From contig JALQTK010000002.1 in assembly GCA_023260975.1 (NCBI GenBank), positions 1 to 64,000 on the forward strand: DNA of 64,000 nt. The letters are read 5' to 3'. Shown here in pieces: positions 41,720-52,686 of the stretch. Positions within the stretch are counted from its first letter, which is position 1, and every line of letters begins with the position of its first letter. This stretch comes from Pseudidiomarina sp. GTDB taxonomy: Bacteria; Pseudomonadota; Gammaproteobacteria; Enterobacterales; Alteromonadaceae. The position numbers and the translations under genes were made by a program. The notes below the pieces were generated by a model that saw nothing but the letters and a program-made list of their open reading frames with translations, ran no database searches and had not been told where the DNA came from.

Positions 41720-42620
41720 GTCGTGTTTTAAAACGACGATGAACCCACATGTACTGCTCCGGTGCTTGATTAATGGCAAATTCCACCATTTTGTTAACGC
41801 GCGTTACGTCGGCGAGGTCATCGCCGCTGGGGAAGTTTTCAAACTGCGGATAAAAATGAATATCGTAACCGCTTCCATCAGCACGCCGTAAACACGTGGT
41901 CGGGACCACGGCGCAGCTTGCATTACCAGCAAATAACAATGTGCCAGTGGTGGTGCTAGCTTCCTTAACTGCAAAAAATGGCGCAAACAAGGTACGTTTG
42001 CGACCGTAATCTTGATCTGGTAAATAGCCTGCAATATCACCCTGATTCAGCGCTTGCAACATGCTGCGCACATCAGTGCGTGGAATCATATATTTATTCG
42101 AACGAATGCGGCCATGAGTTTGTAAATACTCCATAACGGCATTGTTATGTGGCCGATACAAGCCAACAGCCGGTTGCACGCAACCGTGCATACGAACGTG
42201 CAGTTCTAGACTAAGAAAATGAAATAGCAGCATTAATACGCCTTGCCCTTGCTGCAATGGCGCCTGCAAATGTTCGACACCGTGCACATGCAACTTGCGT
42301 TGGATGCGCCAATTTGGCCACCACCAGGCCATGCCGGTTTCGAAAAAGGCAATACCGGTATTTTCCATGTTAGTTTTGACTAATACTTCCACTGCGTCGG
42401 CTGATTTATCTGGAAAGCATAATTCGAGGTTGCGCCGAGCAATCGCCGCTCGTTTTGGCACGAAGCGATAAAATAAGCGGCCGACAGCGCGACCAAGCGC
42501 CAACTGCCAGCGGTACGGTAACCACGAAATAAGATATAAAAACCCGGCTCCGAGCCAGGTTAGCCAGTAGTTTGGCAATAAAAACCGTAGCTCGAATTTG
42601 GGTTTTTCGATAACGTTCAT
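41688..42620 (-). CDS. lpxL: Lipid A biosynthesis lauroyl acyltransferase (LpxL/HtrB family)
   Basis: An inner membrane enzyme that adds a secondary acyl chain from acyl-ACP to Kdo-lipid A. The 310-residue protein has an N-terminal hydrophobic anchor (about 18-35). The catalytic HX4E motif is HFLSLE (His134, Glu139), preceded by ARRNLELCFPD and ETGMAWWWP, with VGLYRPHNN and PEQYMWVHRRFKTRP near the end. These match E. coli LpxL more than LpxM. Acyl chain length cannot be predicted. The start overlaps tolC by 4 bases, so the two outer membrane genes are coupled. The enzyme's substrate is the product of the WaaA-KdkA fusion elsewhere in the window. Confidence 0.92.
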   Translation of the reverse strand: MNVIEKPKFELRFLLPNYWLTWLGAGFLYLISWLPYRWQLALGRAVGRLFYRFVPKRAAIARRNLELCFPDKSADAVEVLVKTNMENTGIAFFETGMAWWWPNWRIQRKLHVHGVEHLQAPLQQGQGVLMLLFHFLSLELHVRMHGCVQPAVGLYRPHNNAVMEYLQTHGRIRSNKYMIPRTDVRSMLQALNQGDIAGYLPDQDYGRKRTLFAPFFAVKEASTTTGTLLFAGNASCAVVPTTCLRRADGSGYDIHFYPQFENFPSGDDLADVTRVNKMVEFAINQAPEQYMWVHRRFKTRPNLDDADLYH

Positions 42621-43966
42621 CGCGTCAAGCTTGCGTTAATCGCCACCAGATCTTGTTCAGTGATTTGCCCTGAAGACTGTTGCAAATTTAAGTACTGACG
42701 AATATAGCCATACCGCGCAGTGGAAAGATTGCGGCGCGCATTGAAAAGGTTGCGGGTGCTATCTAATACGTCGACAATAGTTCGGGTACCCACTTCAAAA
42801 CCAGTTTGGGTTGCTTTTAAGGCGCTCTCAGCCGAGATAACCGCTTGCTCAAGCGCTTTAATAGTGGCAACTGAGGCAACTACATCATAAAACGAGCTAC
42901 GCACATTGCGCTCTACGTTACGACGGACAAATTCGAGCTGTTGGCTGCTAGCGACATAAAATTCACGCGCTTGATCAATTTGTGAGCTAGTGCGGAAGCC
43001 ACTGAAAATAGGTACCGTGAGGTTAATTCCAATTGAATTATTATCCAGTCGCGGTGAGTCAATCTCAACGCCCGCAGATTCAGAGCGACCGTCACTGGTA
43101 TTATAACTGGCTGACAGTGAAACCCGTGGGTAATGACCATTACGCGCTAAATCGATTTGCTGGTCGGCAATTTCAACCGTGACACGTTGCACCAACAGCG
43201 ATAAGTTTTTGTCCTCTGCGGTGGTTACCCAAGCTTGAGCATCGCTTGGCTGAGGTGATTCTGGAGCAAATTTAGCAGTATCCAAACGCGCTAACTGCTG
43301 GTGATAGCGGCCAGTAATTTCACGCAGACTTTCTTGAGCAATTTCAATGGCATTTCGTGCTTGAATTTCACGAGCAACGGCGTTATCGAATTGCGCTTGT
43401 GCTTCATGTACGTCAGTTATGGCGGTAAGACCGACCGAGAAGCGCTGCTTGGTTTGTTCTAATTGGCGCTCAATGGCCTTTTTCTCAGCGTCGGCAAAAT
43501 CGAAGTCATCTTGTCGTTGCAGCACGGTAAAATAAGCATTCACCACGCGTAACATCAGTTGCTGACGTTCACTCAAATACTTAACTTCGGCCTGATATGC
43601 TTGTTTTTCTGCAATATCGGCATTGTCCCACACGTTCATATCGAACAGGGTTTGGCTCAAATTGACGCCAGCGCTCCAGCCGCGCGAAGTGGAATCAATG
43701 ATAGTAAACTGATCGGCAGCAAGAAATTGTCCACGCTCTGAATTACTGCGGTCGTAACCTGCGGAGAAACCTAACTGCGGCCAAAATGCGGAGTTGCTGA
43801 TATCGATACCGCGCTGAGCTGCGCGACGCTCAGCATCAACACGTTGTAAGGTTGGATCGTTTTGCAAAGCTAACTGAAATACTTGCGCCAAATCGTCGGC
43901 ATAGGCGAGGCAGCTAGTGCTAGCAAAAGTTAAACCGATAAGAGCTGATAAAACGTGCTTTTTCAT
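42617..43966 (-). CDS. tolC: Outer membrane efflux channel protein TolC
   Basis: TolC forms the trimeric outer membrane channel for multidrug efflux and type I secretion. The 449-residue precursor has a signal peptide (about 1-22, ending in AYA). The mature protein shows the two internally repeated halves of long coiled-coil helices (SNSERGQFL and SDGRSESAG strand regions, QARNAIEIAQESL and VISAESALKATQ helices), with VGTRTIVDVLDSTRNLFNARRN split across the second repeat. The frame is open to 44020, but the ATG at 43966, with AGGA upstream, gives a clean signal peptide. The 226-base gap to divergent nudF must hold both promoters. The tolC-nudF arrangement is as in E. coli. Confidence 0.94.
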   Translation of the reverse strand: MKKHVLSALIGLTFASTSCLAYADDLAQVFQLALQNDPTLQRVDAERRAAQRGIDISNSAFWPQLGFSAGYDRSNSERGQFLAADQFTIIDSTSRGWSAGVNLSQTLFDMNVWDNADIAEKQAYQAEVKYLSERQQLMLRVVNAYFTVLQRQDDFDFADAEKKAIERQLEQTKQRFSVGLTAITDVHEAQAQFDNAVAREIQARNAIEIAQESLREITGRYHQQLARLDTAKFAPESPQPSDAQAWVTTAEDKNLSLLVQRVTVEIADQQIDLARNGHYPRVSLSASYNTSDGRSESAGVEIDSPRLDNNSIGINLTVPIFSGFRTSSQIDQAREFYVASSQQLEFVRRNVERNVRSSFYDVVASVATIKALEQAVISAESALKATQTGFEVGTRTIVDVLDSTRNLFNARRNLSTARYGYIRQYLNLQQSSGQITEQDLVAINASLTR

Positions 43967-44192
43967 GGTAACAAGGTTCCTGAATAATCGATGAGCAGAA
44001 AACTGCAGACGGCAATACAATCATTTTATAGATACAACTGAATGAAAACCAGTTTACTCTGCATTTTGCTGAGTTTCAGTGTGTTAGTTGCAACAGTTTC
44101 GCCTCAAGTGTAACTAATTATGTGATGAGACCCTATTTATTTACAATCACTGATAATCTAGTAAGCGATAAACAGAGTAGATAGAACGGTTA

Positions 44193-44819
44193 ATGACAGC
44201 AAATAGGTGCACAGTGCAAACATTTAAGCATGCTGATGTAGAAATTTTAGAGCGCACTCTGGAACGCCGTGGTTTCTTGAGTATTTTTCGCTATCGATTG
44301 CGCCACAAATTATTTGCTGGCGGTTGGTCGGCCACCTTTGACCGCGAGCTCATGGAGCGTGGCCATGCCGCGGTGGTAATCCCTTACGATCCGCAGCGTG
44401 ACCAACTGGTGCTGCTGGAGCAGTTCAGGATCGGTGCTATGAGTGATAGTACCAGCCCGTGGTTACTTGAGTTTGTTGCTGGCATGATAGATGCCAGCGA
44501 TGTCGATGCTGAAGCGGTAGCCCATCGCGAATTGTTTGAGGAAGCCGGGTTACGGGCACAGCACATGCACTATGCGCTGAGCTACTATTCAAGCCCCGGC
44601 GGGTGTACTGAAAAAATTAGTATTTATGTGGCTGAAGTAGACAGTAGCGAAGCCGCAACGCTCGGTGGACTTGCCACTGAGAATGAGGATATTCGAGTAC
44701 ACGTGTTGCCACGCACTGACGTGGAGCAGTTGCTTGAGCAAGGAAAAATTAACAACGCCGCCAGCGTGATTGGCTTACAATGGCTGCAACTTCATCGTAG
44801 CCGACTATTTTCGACATGA
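44193..44819 (+). CDS. nudF: ADP-ribose pyrophosphatase NudF
   Basis: NudF hydrolyses ADP-ribose to AMP and ribose-5-phosphate. The 208-residue protein has LLEFVAGMID before the Nudix box and SPGGCTEKI after it, both typical of the ADP-ribose branch. The box itself, starting GMIDAS and ending RELFEEAGL, keeps the metal-binding REXXEE. It has 14 rather than 13 residues between the first glycine and the arginine, and an aspartate where the first conserved glutamate is expected. That is a mild deviation. Start at 44193 (ATG). The stop lies in a repeated TTTCGACA segment 10 bases before yqiB. Confidence 0.9.
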   Translation: MTANRCTVQTFKHADVEILERTLERRGFLSIFRYRLRHKLFAGGWSATFDRELMERGHAAVVIPYDPQRDQLVLLEQFRIGAMSDSTSPWLLEFVAGMIDASDVDAEAVAHRELFEEAGLRAQHMHYALSYYSSPGGCTEKISIYVAEVDSSEAATLGGLATENEDIRVHVLPRTDVEQLLEQGKINNAASVIGLQWLQLHRSRLFST

Positions 44820-44842
44820 GTTTCGACACATGACTTTCGACA
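44809..44842 (+). repeat. three copies of TTTCGACA at the nudF/yqiB junction
   Basis: TTTCGACA occurs at 44809, 44821 and 44835, each followed by AT-rich bases and with ATGA between copies. The first copy holds the nudF stop, the ATG of yqiB follows the second, and the third codes for the start of YqiB. Confidence 0.7.
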
Positions 44843-45282
44843 TTACTCGCGACGTCCGCCGTCAGCGTTATCAATTTGATCTCGCCGCTTTGCAGCGCTT
44901 AGCAGCGATCAACTATGCTGCGCTGGAAGGGTTAGTAAAAGGTTTATCACTAGCGCAGCCGCGGGTCATCAAAGTGGGTCATCATTTGCGCTTTAGCATA
45001 GCGCTGGTCGATGACGCACCCTATACCACTGAAGTTCGTATTCAACAGCAGGCGCTGCAGCAACAGCTGCCTGGTTTGCGCGAAACACAACTCGATGTGC
45101 GTTTGTACCATGATGCACAATTAGCTGAAGTGGTGCGCAGCCAGGGGGTAGGGCGGATACAGCCGCGCTACCCGCAGCCAAATCCACAGATGCACCATAG
45201 CGATGAAAAGCGCCAGGTCAATCAATTTTTATATGATTGGCTGCGTGCCATTCAGCAAGCTGGCTACAGTCAGGAGAACTAA
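44830..45282 (+). CDS. yqiB: DUF1249 family protein YqiB
   Basis: A 150-residue cytoplasmic protein of unknown function. It matches E. coli YqiB along its length: an N-terminal LAAINYAALEGLV, a central beta segment, LDVRLYHDAQLAEV, then RYPQPNPQMHHSDEKRQVNQFLYDWL. The frame opens at 44770 inside nudF; the ATG at 44830 fits the family. In E. coli the gene sits between nudF and cpdA. Here the next gene is yqiA, and cpdA is missing from the cluster. Confidence 0.92.
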   Translation: MTFDITRDVRRQRYQFDLAALQRLAAINYAALEGLVKGLSLAQPRVIKVGHHLRFSIALVDDAPYTTEVRIQQQALQQQLPGLRETQLDVRLYHDAQLAEVVRSQGVGRIQPRYPQPNPQMHHSDEKRQVNQFLYDWLRAIQQAGYSQEN

Positions 45283-45287
45283 ACGCT

Positions 45288-45866
45288 TTGTTGTTGTACA
45301 TTCATGGTTTTGAAAGTTCGCCACAGTCGGCAAAAATAATTGAACTGCAGCAGTTTTTGCTGGCGCAACAACTGCCCTTGCAGCTCATGGTAGAACAGCA
45401 GCCCGCCACTATGGCGGCGCAGCGGGCTGAGCTTGACCGCGTCATAGCTGAACAGCCTATCCGTGCCGTTATGGGGAGTTCACTCGGTGGTTTTTGGAGC
45501 CATTACGTGGTTAGCCGTTTGCATGCACTCGGCCGCACCGAAGTTCGCGCAGTGCTTATTAATCCAGCGGTGCAACCAGCGCAATGGATGCCGCAGCAGC
45601 TTCAGTCTCGTCAGCATCCGTACACCGGTGAGCACTACCAATTGGGGCCATCTGATGCTTTGGTGTTACAGCAGGCTGAGCAACAGTTACGAGCGCAGGT
45701 TGAGCTGCTGGTGCTACTGCAAACCGGCGACCAGACATTGGATTATAGTGTAGCGGCAAAATACTATCGCCAGCAGCGCATGATTATCGAGCAGGGTGGT
45801 GATCATAGTTTTAGCGGATTTACTCGCTATCTGCCCGCCGCGCTTGAGTTTCTTCACGTCCTGTAA
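45288..45866 (+). CDS. yqiA: Alpha/beta-hydrolase esterase YqiA
   Basis: A 192-residue serine hydrolase with esterase activity on short acyl esters in E. coli; the natural substrate is unknown. The triad is visible: nucleophile serine in GSSLGGF, aspartate in QTGDQTLDY and histidine in GGDHSFSGF. The oxyanion segment is YIHGFESSP near the start. No ATG fits. Three consecutive TTG codons begin at 45288 with AGGAG 11 bases upstream, and I choose the first. The ATG at 45237 lies deep in yqiB and would add unrelated residues. parE starts 48 bases downstream. Confidence 0.9.
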   Translation: MLLYIHGFESSPQSAKIIELQQFLLAQQLPLQLMVEQQPATMAAQRAELDRVIAEQPIRAVMGSSLGGFWSHYVVSRLHALGRTEVRAVLINPAVQPAQWMPQQLQSRQHPYTGEHYQLGPSDALVLQQAEQQLRAQVELLVLLQTGDQTLDYSVAAKYYRQQRMIIEQGGDHSFSGFTRYLPAALEFLHVL

Positions 45867-45905
45867 CAGTATATGGGTATAGTGAATCACACCTGAAAAT
45901 AATAA

Positions 45906-47807
<1,902 letters not shown>

Positions 47808-47819
47808 GGAGGCGCTGCA

Positions 47820-50060
47820 ATGTCTTTAGAAAATATCGAGCAATTACCACTGCGCCGCTTTACTGAGGATGCTTACCTCAATTATTCCATGTACGTGATC
47901 ATGGATCGCGCTTTACCGCATATTGGCGACGGCTTGAAACCAGTACAACGGCGTATTATTTATGCCATGTCTGAGCTGGGTTTGTCGGCGCTAGCGAAAT
48001 ATAAAAAGTCGGCTCGTACCGTCGGTGATGTATTAGGTAAGTTTCACCCCCATGGTGATAGCGCTTGTTACGAAGCGATGGTGTTGATGGCGCAGCCATT
48101 CTCGTATCGTTACCCGCTCATCGATGGGCAAGGCAACTGGGGTTCACCCGATGATCCGAAATCGTTTGCGGCAATGCGTTATACCGAATCACGGTTGTCG
48201 CGTTTTAGCGAAGTGTTGCTCAGTGAATTGGGCCAAGGCACGGTAGATTGGTCACCGAACTTTGACGGTACGATGAAAGAGCCGCGCATGTTACCAGCGC
48301 GCTTGCCGCATATTTTGCTCAATGGTGTAACCGGTATTGCGGTCGGCATGGCGACGGATATTCCGCCGCATAATGCCCGCGAAGTAGCGCATGCGTGTGC
48401 CTTATTGCTGGACAAGCCAAGCGCGAGTTTAGCGGATGTCATGGAACATTTGCGTGGCCCTGATTACCCAACCGATGCTGAGGTGATTACCCCACCTGAA
48501 GATATCATTAAAATGTACGAAACCGGTCGTGGCAGCATTCGTATGCGCGCTAAATATCAACTGGACGATGGCGAAGTTGTGATCACGGCATTACCGCACC
48601 AAGCATCGGGTGCTAAAGTGTTAGAACAAATTGCCGGACAGATGCAAGCCAAAAAGCTGCCGATGGTAGCCGACTTGCGTGATGAATCGGATCATGAAAA
48701 TCCGACCCGTCTAATTATTGTGCCGCGTTCCAATCGCATTGATATCGAGCAGATGATGCAACATTTGTTCGCCACCACTGATCTGGAAAAGAACTACCGC
48801 GTTAACCTCAATATGCTGGGCTTAGATGGGCGCCCACAAGTGAAGCCGTTGCTTGCTATTTTGCAAGAATGGCTGCAGTTCCGGCAACAAACGGTCACCC
48901 GCCGGCTGCAATATCGTTTGGATAAAGTGCTGGCGCGGTTACATATTCTTGAAGGCTTACTGATCGCTTATCTGAATATTGATGAAGTGATTGCTATTAT
49001 TCGCTATGAAGATGAACCAAAAGCTGAATTAATGGCGCGCTTTGGCCTCACCGATACCCAAGCTGAAGCTATTTTAGAATTGAAATTACGCCACTTGGCC
49101 AAACTTGAAGAAGTGAAGTTGACGGCCGAGCAAAATGAATTGGCTGAAGAGCGTGCGCAGCTTGAATTGTTGCTAGGCTCTGACCGCCGTTTGAAAACCT
49201 TAATCCGCAAAGAAATTCTGGCTGATGCAGAGAAATATGGTGATGCTCGCCGCTCACCGTTGGTCGAACGTGAAGAAGCCAAAGCCTTGACTGAGCGCGA
49301 TTTAACTCCAGCCGAAGCGGTCACCGTAGTGCTCTCGCACAAAGGTTGGGTGCGTGCCGCCAAAGGGCATGATGTGGATGGCGCCAGCTTAGCTTACAAA
49401 GCTGGTGATAGCTTCCTTGCCGCGGCTCATGGTAAGAGTAATCAGCAGGTGGTATTCATCGATAGTTCTGGTCGCAGCTTCTCGTGTGAGGCGCATTTAT
49501 TACCCTCGGCACGAACACAAGGTGAACCGCTGACTGGGCGCTTTAGCTTGGTAGCTGGTGAAACCGTCGATCAGGTGTTGATGGCGAAAGATGAGCAAGC
49601 CATGTTGTTAGCGTCGGATGCCGGTTATGGCTTCATTTGTCGCTTCGGTGATTTGGTAAGCCGCAATAAAAACGGCAAAGCTGTTTTGAATTTGCCCACT
49701 GGCGCAAAAATTCTGCCACCGTGTTTGGTACACAACCACGATACCGATCAGTTGGTGGTGGTATCAAACGAGGGTCGTATGCTGATATTCCCAGTGAAAG
49801 ATCTGCCAGAACTGGCCAAGGGTAAGGGTAATAAAATGATTAGTATCCCGACCCTGCGGGCTCAGTCACGTGAAGAATACGTGGTCGCTGCGGCGGTAGT
49901 GGCCGAGGGGGTACCTATTACGTTGTCGGCAGGTAAACGTAAATTGACCCTAAAAGCAGCTGATCTTGAGCATTATCGCGGTGAGCGCGGTCGTCGTGGC
50001 AATAAGCTGCCGCGTGGTTTGCAGCGCGTCGATGCAATTAGTGCTGAAATTCAAGACTGA
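47820..50060 (+). CDS. parC: DNA topoisomerase IV subunit A
   Basis: ParC cuts and rejoins DNA in topoisomerase IV. The 746-residue protein has the winged-helix domain with the catalytic tyrosine in MRYTESRL (Tyr121). The quinolone-resistance region [11 protein letters not shown] carries the wild-type serine (81) and glutamate (85), so no resistance mutation is visible at those sites. The tower and coiled-coil follow (about 330-490). A C-terminal beta-pinwheel of degenerate blades ends at [11 protein letters not shown]. It directly follows parE. In E. coli parC and plsC are also neighbours, as here. Confidence 0.98.
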   Translation: MSLENIEQLPLRRFTEDAYLNYSMYVIMDRALPHIGDGLKPVQRRIIYAMSELGLSALAKYKKSARTVGDVLGKFHPHGDSACYEAMVLMAQPFSYRYPLIDGQGNWGSPDDPKSFAAMRYTESRLSRFSEVLLSELGQGTVDWSPNFDGTMKEPRMLPARLPHILLNGVTGIAVGMATDIPPHNAREVAHACALLLDKPSASLADVMEHLRGPDYPTDAEVITPPEDIIKMYETGRGSIRMRAKYQLDDGEVVITALPHQASGAKVLEQIAGQMQAKKLPMVADLRDESDHENPTRLIIVPRSNRIDIEQMMQHLFATTDLEKNYRVNLNMLGLDGRPQVKPLLAILQEWLQFRQQTVTRRLQYRLDKVLARLHILEGLLIAYLNIDEVIAIIRYEDEPKAELMARFGLTDTQAEAILELKLRHLAKLEEVKLTAEQNELAEERAQLELLLGSDRRLKTLIRKEILADAEKYGDARRSPLVEREEAKALTERDLTPAEAVTVVLSHKGWVRAAKGHDVDGASLAYKAGDSFLAAAHGKSNQQVVFIDSSGRSFSCEAHLLPSARTQGEPLTGRFSLVAGETVDQVLMAKDEQAMLLASDAGYGFICRFGDLVSRNKNGKAVLNLPTGAKILPPCLVHNHDTDQLVVVSNEGRMLIFPVKDLPELAKGKGNKMISIPTLRAQSREEYVVAAAVVAEGVPITLSAGKRKLTLKAADLEHYRGERGRRGNKLPRGLQRVDAISAEIQD

Positions 50061-50087
50061 TCGGACGTTTGCTTGGCGTCTTATCGG

Positions 50088-50093
50088 TATAAT
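50088..50093 (+). promoter_or_regulatory. -10 element upstream of plsC
   Basis: A perfect TATAAT lies 28 bases after the parC stop and 27 bases before the plsC ATG. No good -35 is visible at 16-18 bases upstream, so strength and identity are uncertain. Confidence 0.45.
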
Positions 50094-50120
50094 AGACGGC
50101 ATCTAACAAGAGGAATCTGA

Positions 50121-50840
50121 ATGCTAGCTGTCGTCCGAATTTTATTGCTCGGGGTGTTTGTTATTGCTGCTAGTAGCGCATTGGTATTGCGCTTCTTGTT
50201 GCGACCATTTCATGCCGATAACACCACTACTGCGGCGCACTGGTATGGCCGCATGCACAAGCTGATTGGGCTGCAATTAGAAATAAGGGTGCCGGCTGGA
50301 TTATTTGACGGTGGCCCTTATGTTTATATTGCCAATCATCAAAATACTTGGGATATCTTCACATTAGCTCGCGCTATGCCACCGCATACCCAGAGTATCG
50401 GCAAAAAGAGCCTGATTTGGATCCCATTTTTCGGCCAGATGTATTGGTTGGCCGGCAATATTCTGATTGATCGCAAAAACAGTGGTAAAGCGCGTGGCAC
50501 CATTGAGCAAGCCGCTGATGCCATCAAACAACGCGGCATTTCTATTTTGCTATTTCCTGAGGGTACCCGCAGTTACGGTCGTGGCTTATTGCCTTTTAAA
50601 ACTGGGGCATTTCGTACCGCTGCACAGGCCAATGTGCCGATTGTTCCCATTTGTGTATCTAATTTGCACGGTAAGGTAAAACTCAATCGTTGGAATAATG
50701 GCAAATTAATCATTGAATTTCTGCCACCTATCGCGATGAGCGGCTATGATAATGAAGCTATTAAACAGGTCGTTAACCACTGTCATCAACTGATGCAGCA
50801 GACCATTCAACAACTCGAACAGCAGTTAGCCCAAGGATAA
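50121..50840 (+). CDS. plsC: 1-acyl-sn-glycerol-3-phosphate acyltransferase
   Basis: PlsC converts lysophosphatidic acid to phosphatidic acid in the inner membrane. The 239-residue protein has an N-terminal membrane segment (about 5-27). Motif I is HQNTWD (His73, Asp78, the HX4D catalytic pair), with KKSLIWIPFFGQ and IDRKN, motif III FPEGTRS (145-151) and a VPIVPI strand. An AAGAGGA site precedes the ATG. rraB follows after 5 bases. Confidence 0.95.
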   Translation: MLAVVRILLLGVFVIAASSALVLRFLLRPFHADNTTTAAHWYGRMHKLIGLQLEIRVPAGLFDGGPYVYIANHQNTWDIFTLARAMPPHTQSIGKKSLIWIPFFGQMYWLAGNILIDRKNSGKARGTIEQAADAIKQRGISILLFPEGTRSYGRGLLPFKTGAFRTAAQANVPIVPICVSNLHGKVKLNRWNNGKLIIEFLPPIAMSGYDNEAIKQVVNHCHQLMQQTIQQLEQQLAQG

Positions 50841-50845
50841 CCACT

Positions 50846-51259
50846 ATGGCCGTTGATATTGCTGCGCTACGAGCGCAAAGCGAAGAAACCATTGAAGCGC
50901 TGTTAGCAGATGGTGCACCCGATGACGAACTATTTGTGATTGAACATCACCTCGCCAGCGCCGATTTTACCAAGCTTGAGAAAGCCGCTGTGGAGCTGGT
51001 GAAGGCCGGCTATCACGTTGATGACGCCGATGAATTTGAGCTGGATGACAACTCGCGTTGGTTTGCCTTTGTCGCTGTCAGCGAAGTACGCCTGGATGCC
51101 AAAATTCTTGACCTGCAAACCCAAGAAGTTGCCAAAATAGCTGATTTGGCCGGTATTGACTACGATGGTTGGGGCACGTATTGGGGTGAAGAAGACGAGC
51201 TCGACGACGACCTCGAGGGCGATATAGATTACCTCGATAATGACCACGACAACGTCTAA
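50846..51259 (+). CDS. rraB: Regulator of ribonuclease E activity B
   Basis: RraB binds the C-terminal half of RNase E and lowers mRNA decay. The 137-residue acidic protein has the family's central fold region (DDELFVIEHHLASADF, LVKAGYHVDDADEFE, WFAFVAVSEVRLD). The C-terminal GIDYDGWGTYWGEE leads into a strongly acidic tail (about 115-135). It is close to plsC and 25 bases before the permease gene. In E. coli rraB lies near valS-holC-pepA, and here it is also within 1.5 kb of valS. Confidence 0.95.
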   Translation: MAVDIAALRAQSEETIEALLADGAPDDELFVIEHHLASADFTKLEKAAVELVKAGYHVDDADEFELDDNSRWFAFVAVSEVRLDAKILDLQTQEVAKIADLAGIDYDGWGTYWGEEDELDDDLEGDIDYLDNDHDNV

Positions 51260-51284
51260 CTAATTAGCTTGAGGAAATTACCCT

Positions 51285-52646
51285 ATGCTCGCTGATATTG
51301 GACTCATAGCAGGGGTTGCTCTGCTGATTTGGTTGGCCCTTAAAGGCGTCAATATTCTGCTCGCCGTGCTGATTTCCGCGGTGGTTATTGGTGTTACCAA
51401 TGCCATGCCGCTTGCCGATGTGTTACTCAAATATTTTCCGACCGGGCCATCGGGAGCATTTACCTTCGCCGGTAACTTTCTGTTGCTGTTTTTATGTGGT
51501 GCCTTGTTTGGCCGCGTGATGGCAGCCAGTCATGCTGCTCAGGGCGTGGCAATGGGTATAACCGCGCGGCTCGGTGCGCGGCATACGCTGTTAATTGCGA
51601 TGCTGGTGTGCGCACTGCTGACGTACGGTGGCGTGGTGGTATTCGTGGTGATGTTTACCATGTACCCGATTGGCGTGACGCTAATGCGTCAAGCGAATCT
51701 GCCGCGGCGTTTATATGCGGCTGCTATAGCGCTCGGTGCTGGAACCTTTACCATGACCGCATTACCAGGTACCCCCTCTATCCATAACGTCATTGCCGCC
51801 CGTAGTTTAGGCACAGATTTGTTTGCTGGTGGTTGGTATGGGGTACTTGGCGGCTTGTTGATGGCGGTGCTGGGCATGTGGTATTTGCAACAGCAGTGGC
51901 GCCAAGCGCAAGCCAACGGTGAAGGCTACCAGAGTCATCCCAAAGATGAGCAAATGGCGGCATTAGCGCCAACTGCTGATCAGCAGTTACCAAACTTAGG
52001 TAAATCACTGCTTCCGGTTGCGGTGGTACTGTTTATTATTGTGTTGCCACGCTTATTGCAATTGGCTGAGGTACAGGCGCAGTGGTTGCTGTTCGCTGCC
52101 AGTCAGCCAGTGATTTGGTCCAGTATGGCGTTATTGGCTGGGGTAGCTAGTTGTTATTTGTTGTTCGCTCCAGCGCGGCAAAATTTTATGCAGACTATGG
52201 GCCAGGGTGCTGATGACTCATTGCTGCCACTGATTAATACCGCTGCAGTGATTGGTTTTGGTGGGGTGGTCATTCAAACCGCTGGCTTTCATAGTTTTGC
52301 GCAATGGTTGTTGGAGTTGCCGATGCCGCCGTTATTGTCGGTATTTTTCTCGGCCAACTTAATTTCTGGGGTAACGGCTTCGGCGTCGGGCGGCCTGCAA
52401 ATCTTTATGTCGGCATTGGCACCGGCCTACTTAGAAGCAGGAATTCCGGCTGAGTTGTTACACCGGGTAGCAAACATAGCAGCTGGTGGCTTAGATTCGT
52501 TGCCACACTCGGGGGCAGTTATTGCTTTGTTGACCTTAATGGGTTTAACGCATAAGCAAGCCTATAAAAATATTTTTGTGGTGACTGTGCTGATCCCAAT
52601 GGTCGCAGCATTGGCGGTAGTTATTACCGCCATGCTGGTTGGCTAA
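51285..52646 (+). CDS. GntP family permease
   Basis: A 453-residue inner membrane transporter with about 12 hydrophobic segments. The family (gluconate:H+ symporter superfamily) carries gluconate, hydroxybutyrate, glycerate or related organic anions. Family marks are GNFLLLFLCGALFGRVM (about 64-80), YGGVVVFVVMFTMYPIG (about 112-128), TFTMTALPGTPSIHN and a C-terminal AAGGLDSLPHSGAVIALL. The LPHSGA and PGTPSIHN segments resemble the hydroxybutyrate and anaerobic-dicarboxylate-like subgroup more than true gluconate permeases. No catabolic gene is adjacent, so the substrate is unknown. AGGAAA precedes the ATG. A hairpin terminator follows. Confidence 0.85.
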   Translation: MLADIGLIAGVALLIWLALKGVNILLAVLISAVVIGVTNAMPLADVLLKYFPTGPSGAFTFAGNFLLLFLCGALFGRVMAASHAAQGVAMGITARLGARHTLLIAMLVCALLTYGGVVVFVVMFTMYPIGVTLMRQANLPRRLYAAAIALGAGTFTMTALPGTPSIHNVIAARSLGTDLFAGGWYGVLGGLLMAVLGMWYLQQQWRQAQANGEGYQSHPKDEQMAALAPTADQQLPNLGKSLLPVAVVLFIIVLPRLLQLAEVQAQWLLFAASQPVIWSSMALLAGVASCYLLFAPARQNFMQTMGQGADDSLLPLINTAAVIGFGGVVIQTAGFHSFAQWLLELPMPPLLSVFFSANLISGVTASASGGLQIFMSALAPAYLEAGIPAELLHRVANIAAGGLDSLPHSGAVIALLTLMGLTHKQAYKNIFVVTVLIPMVAALAVVITAMLVG

Positions 52647-52654
52647 CTAGAACT

Positions 52655-52686
52655 GCCGCGCTAGAACTTATAGCGCGGCTATTTTG
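52655..52686. terminator. hairpin terminator between the GntP permease gene and valS
   Basis: GCCGCGCTA, a 7-base loop and TAGCGCGGC form a perfect 9-bp stem followed by TATTTT on the plus strand. The loop contains the valS stop codon, so it forms in both transcripts. It best fits termination of the permease mRNA. Confidence 0.6.
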
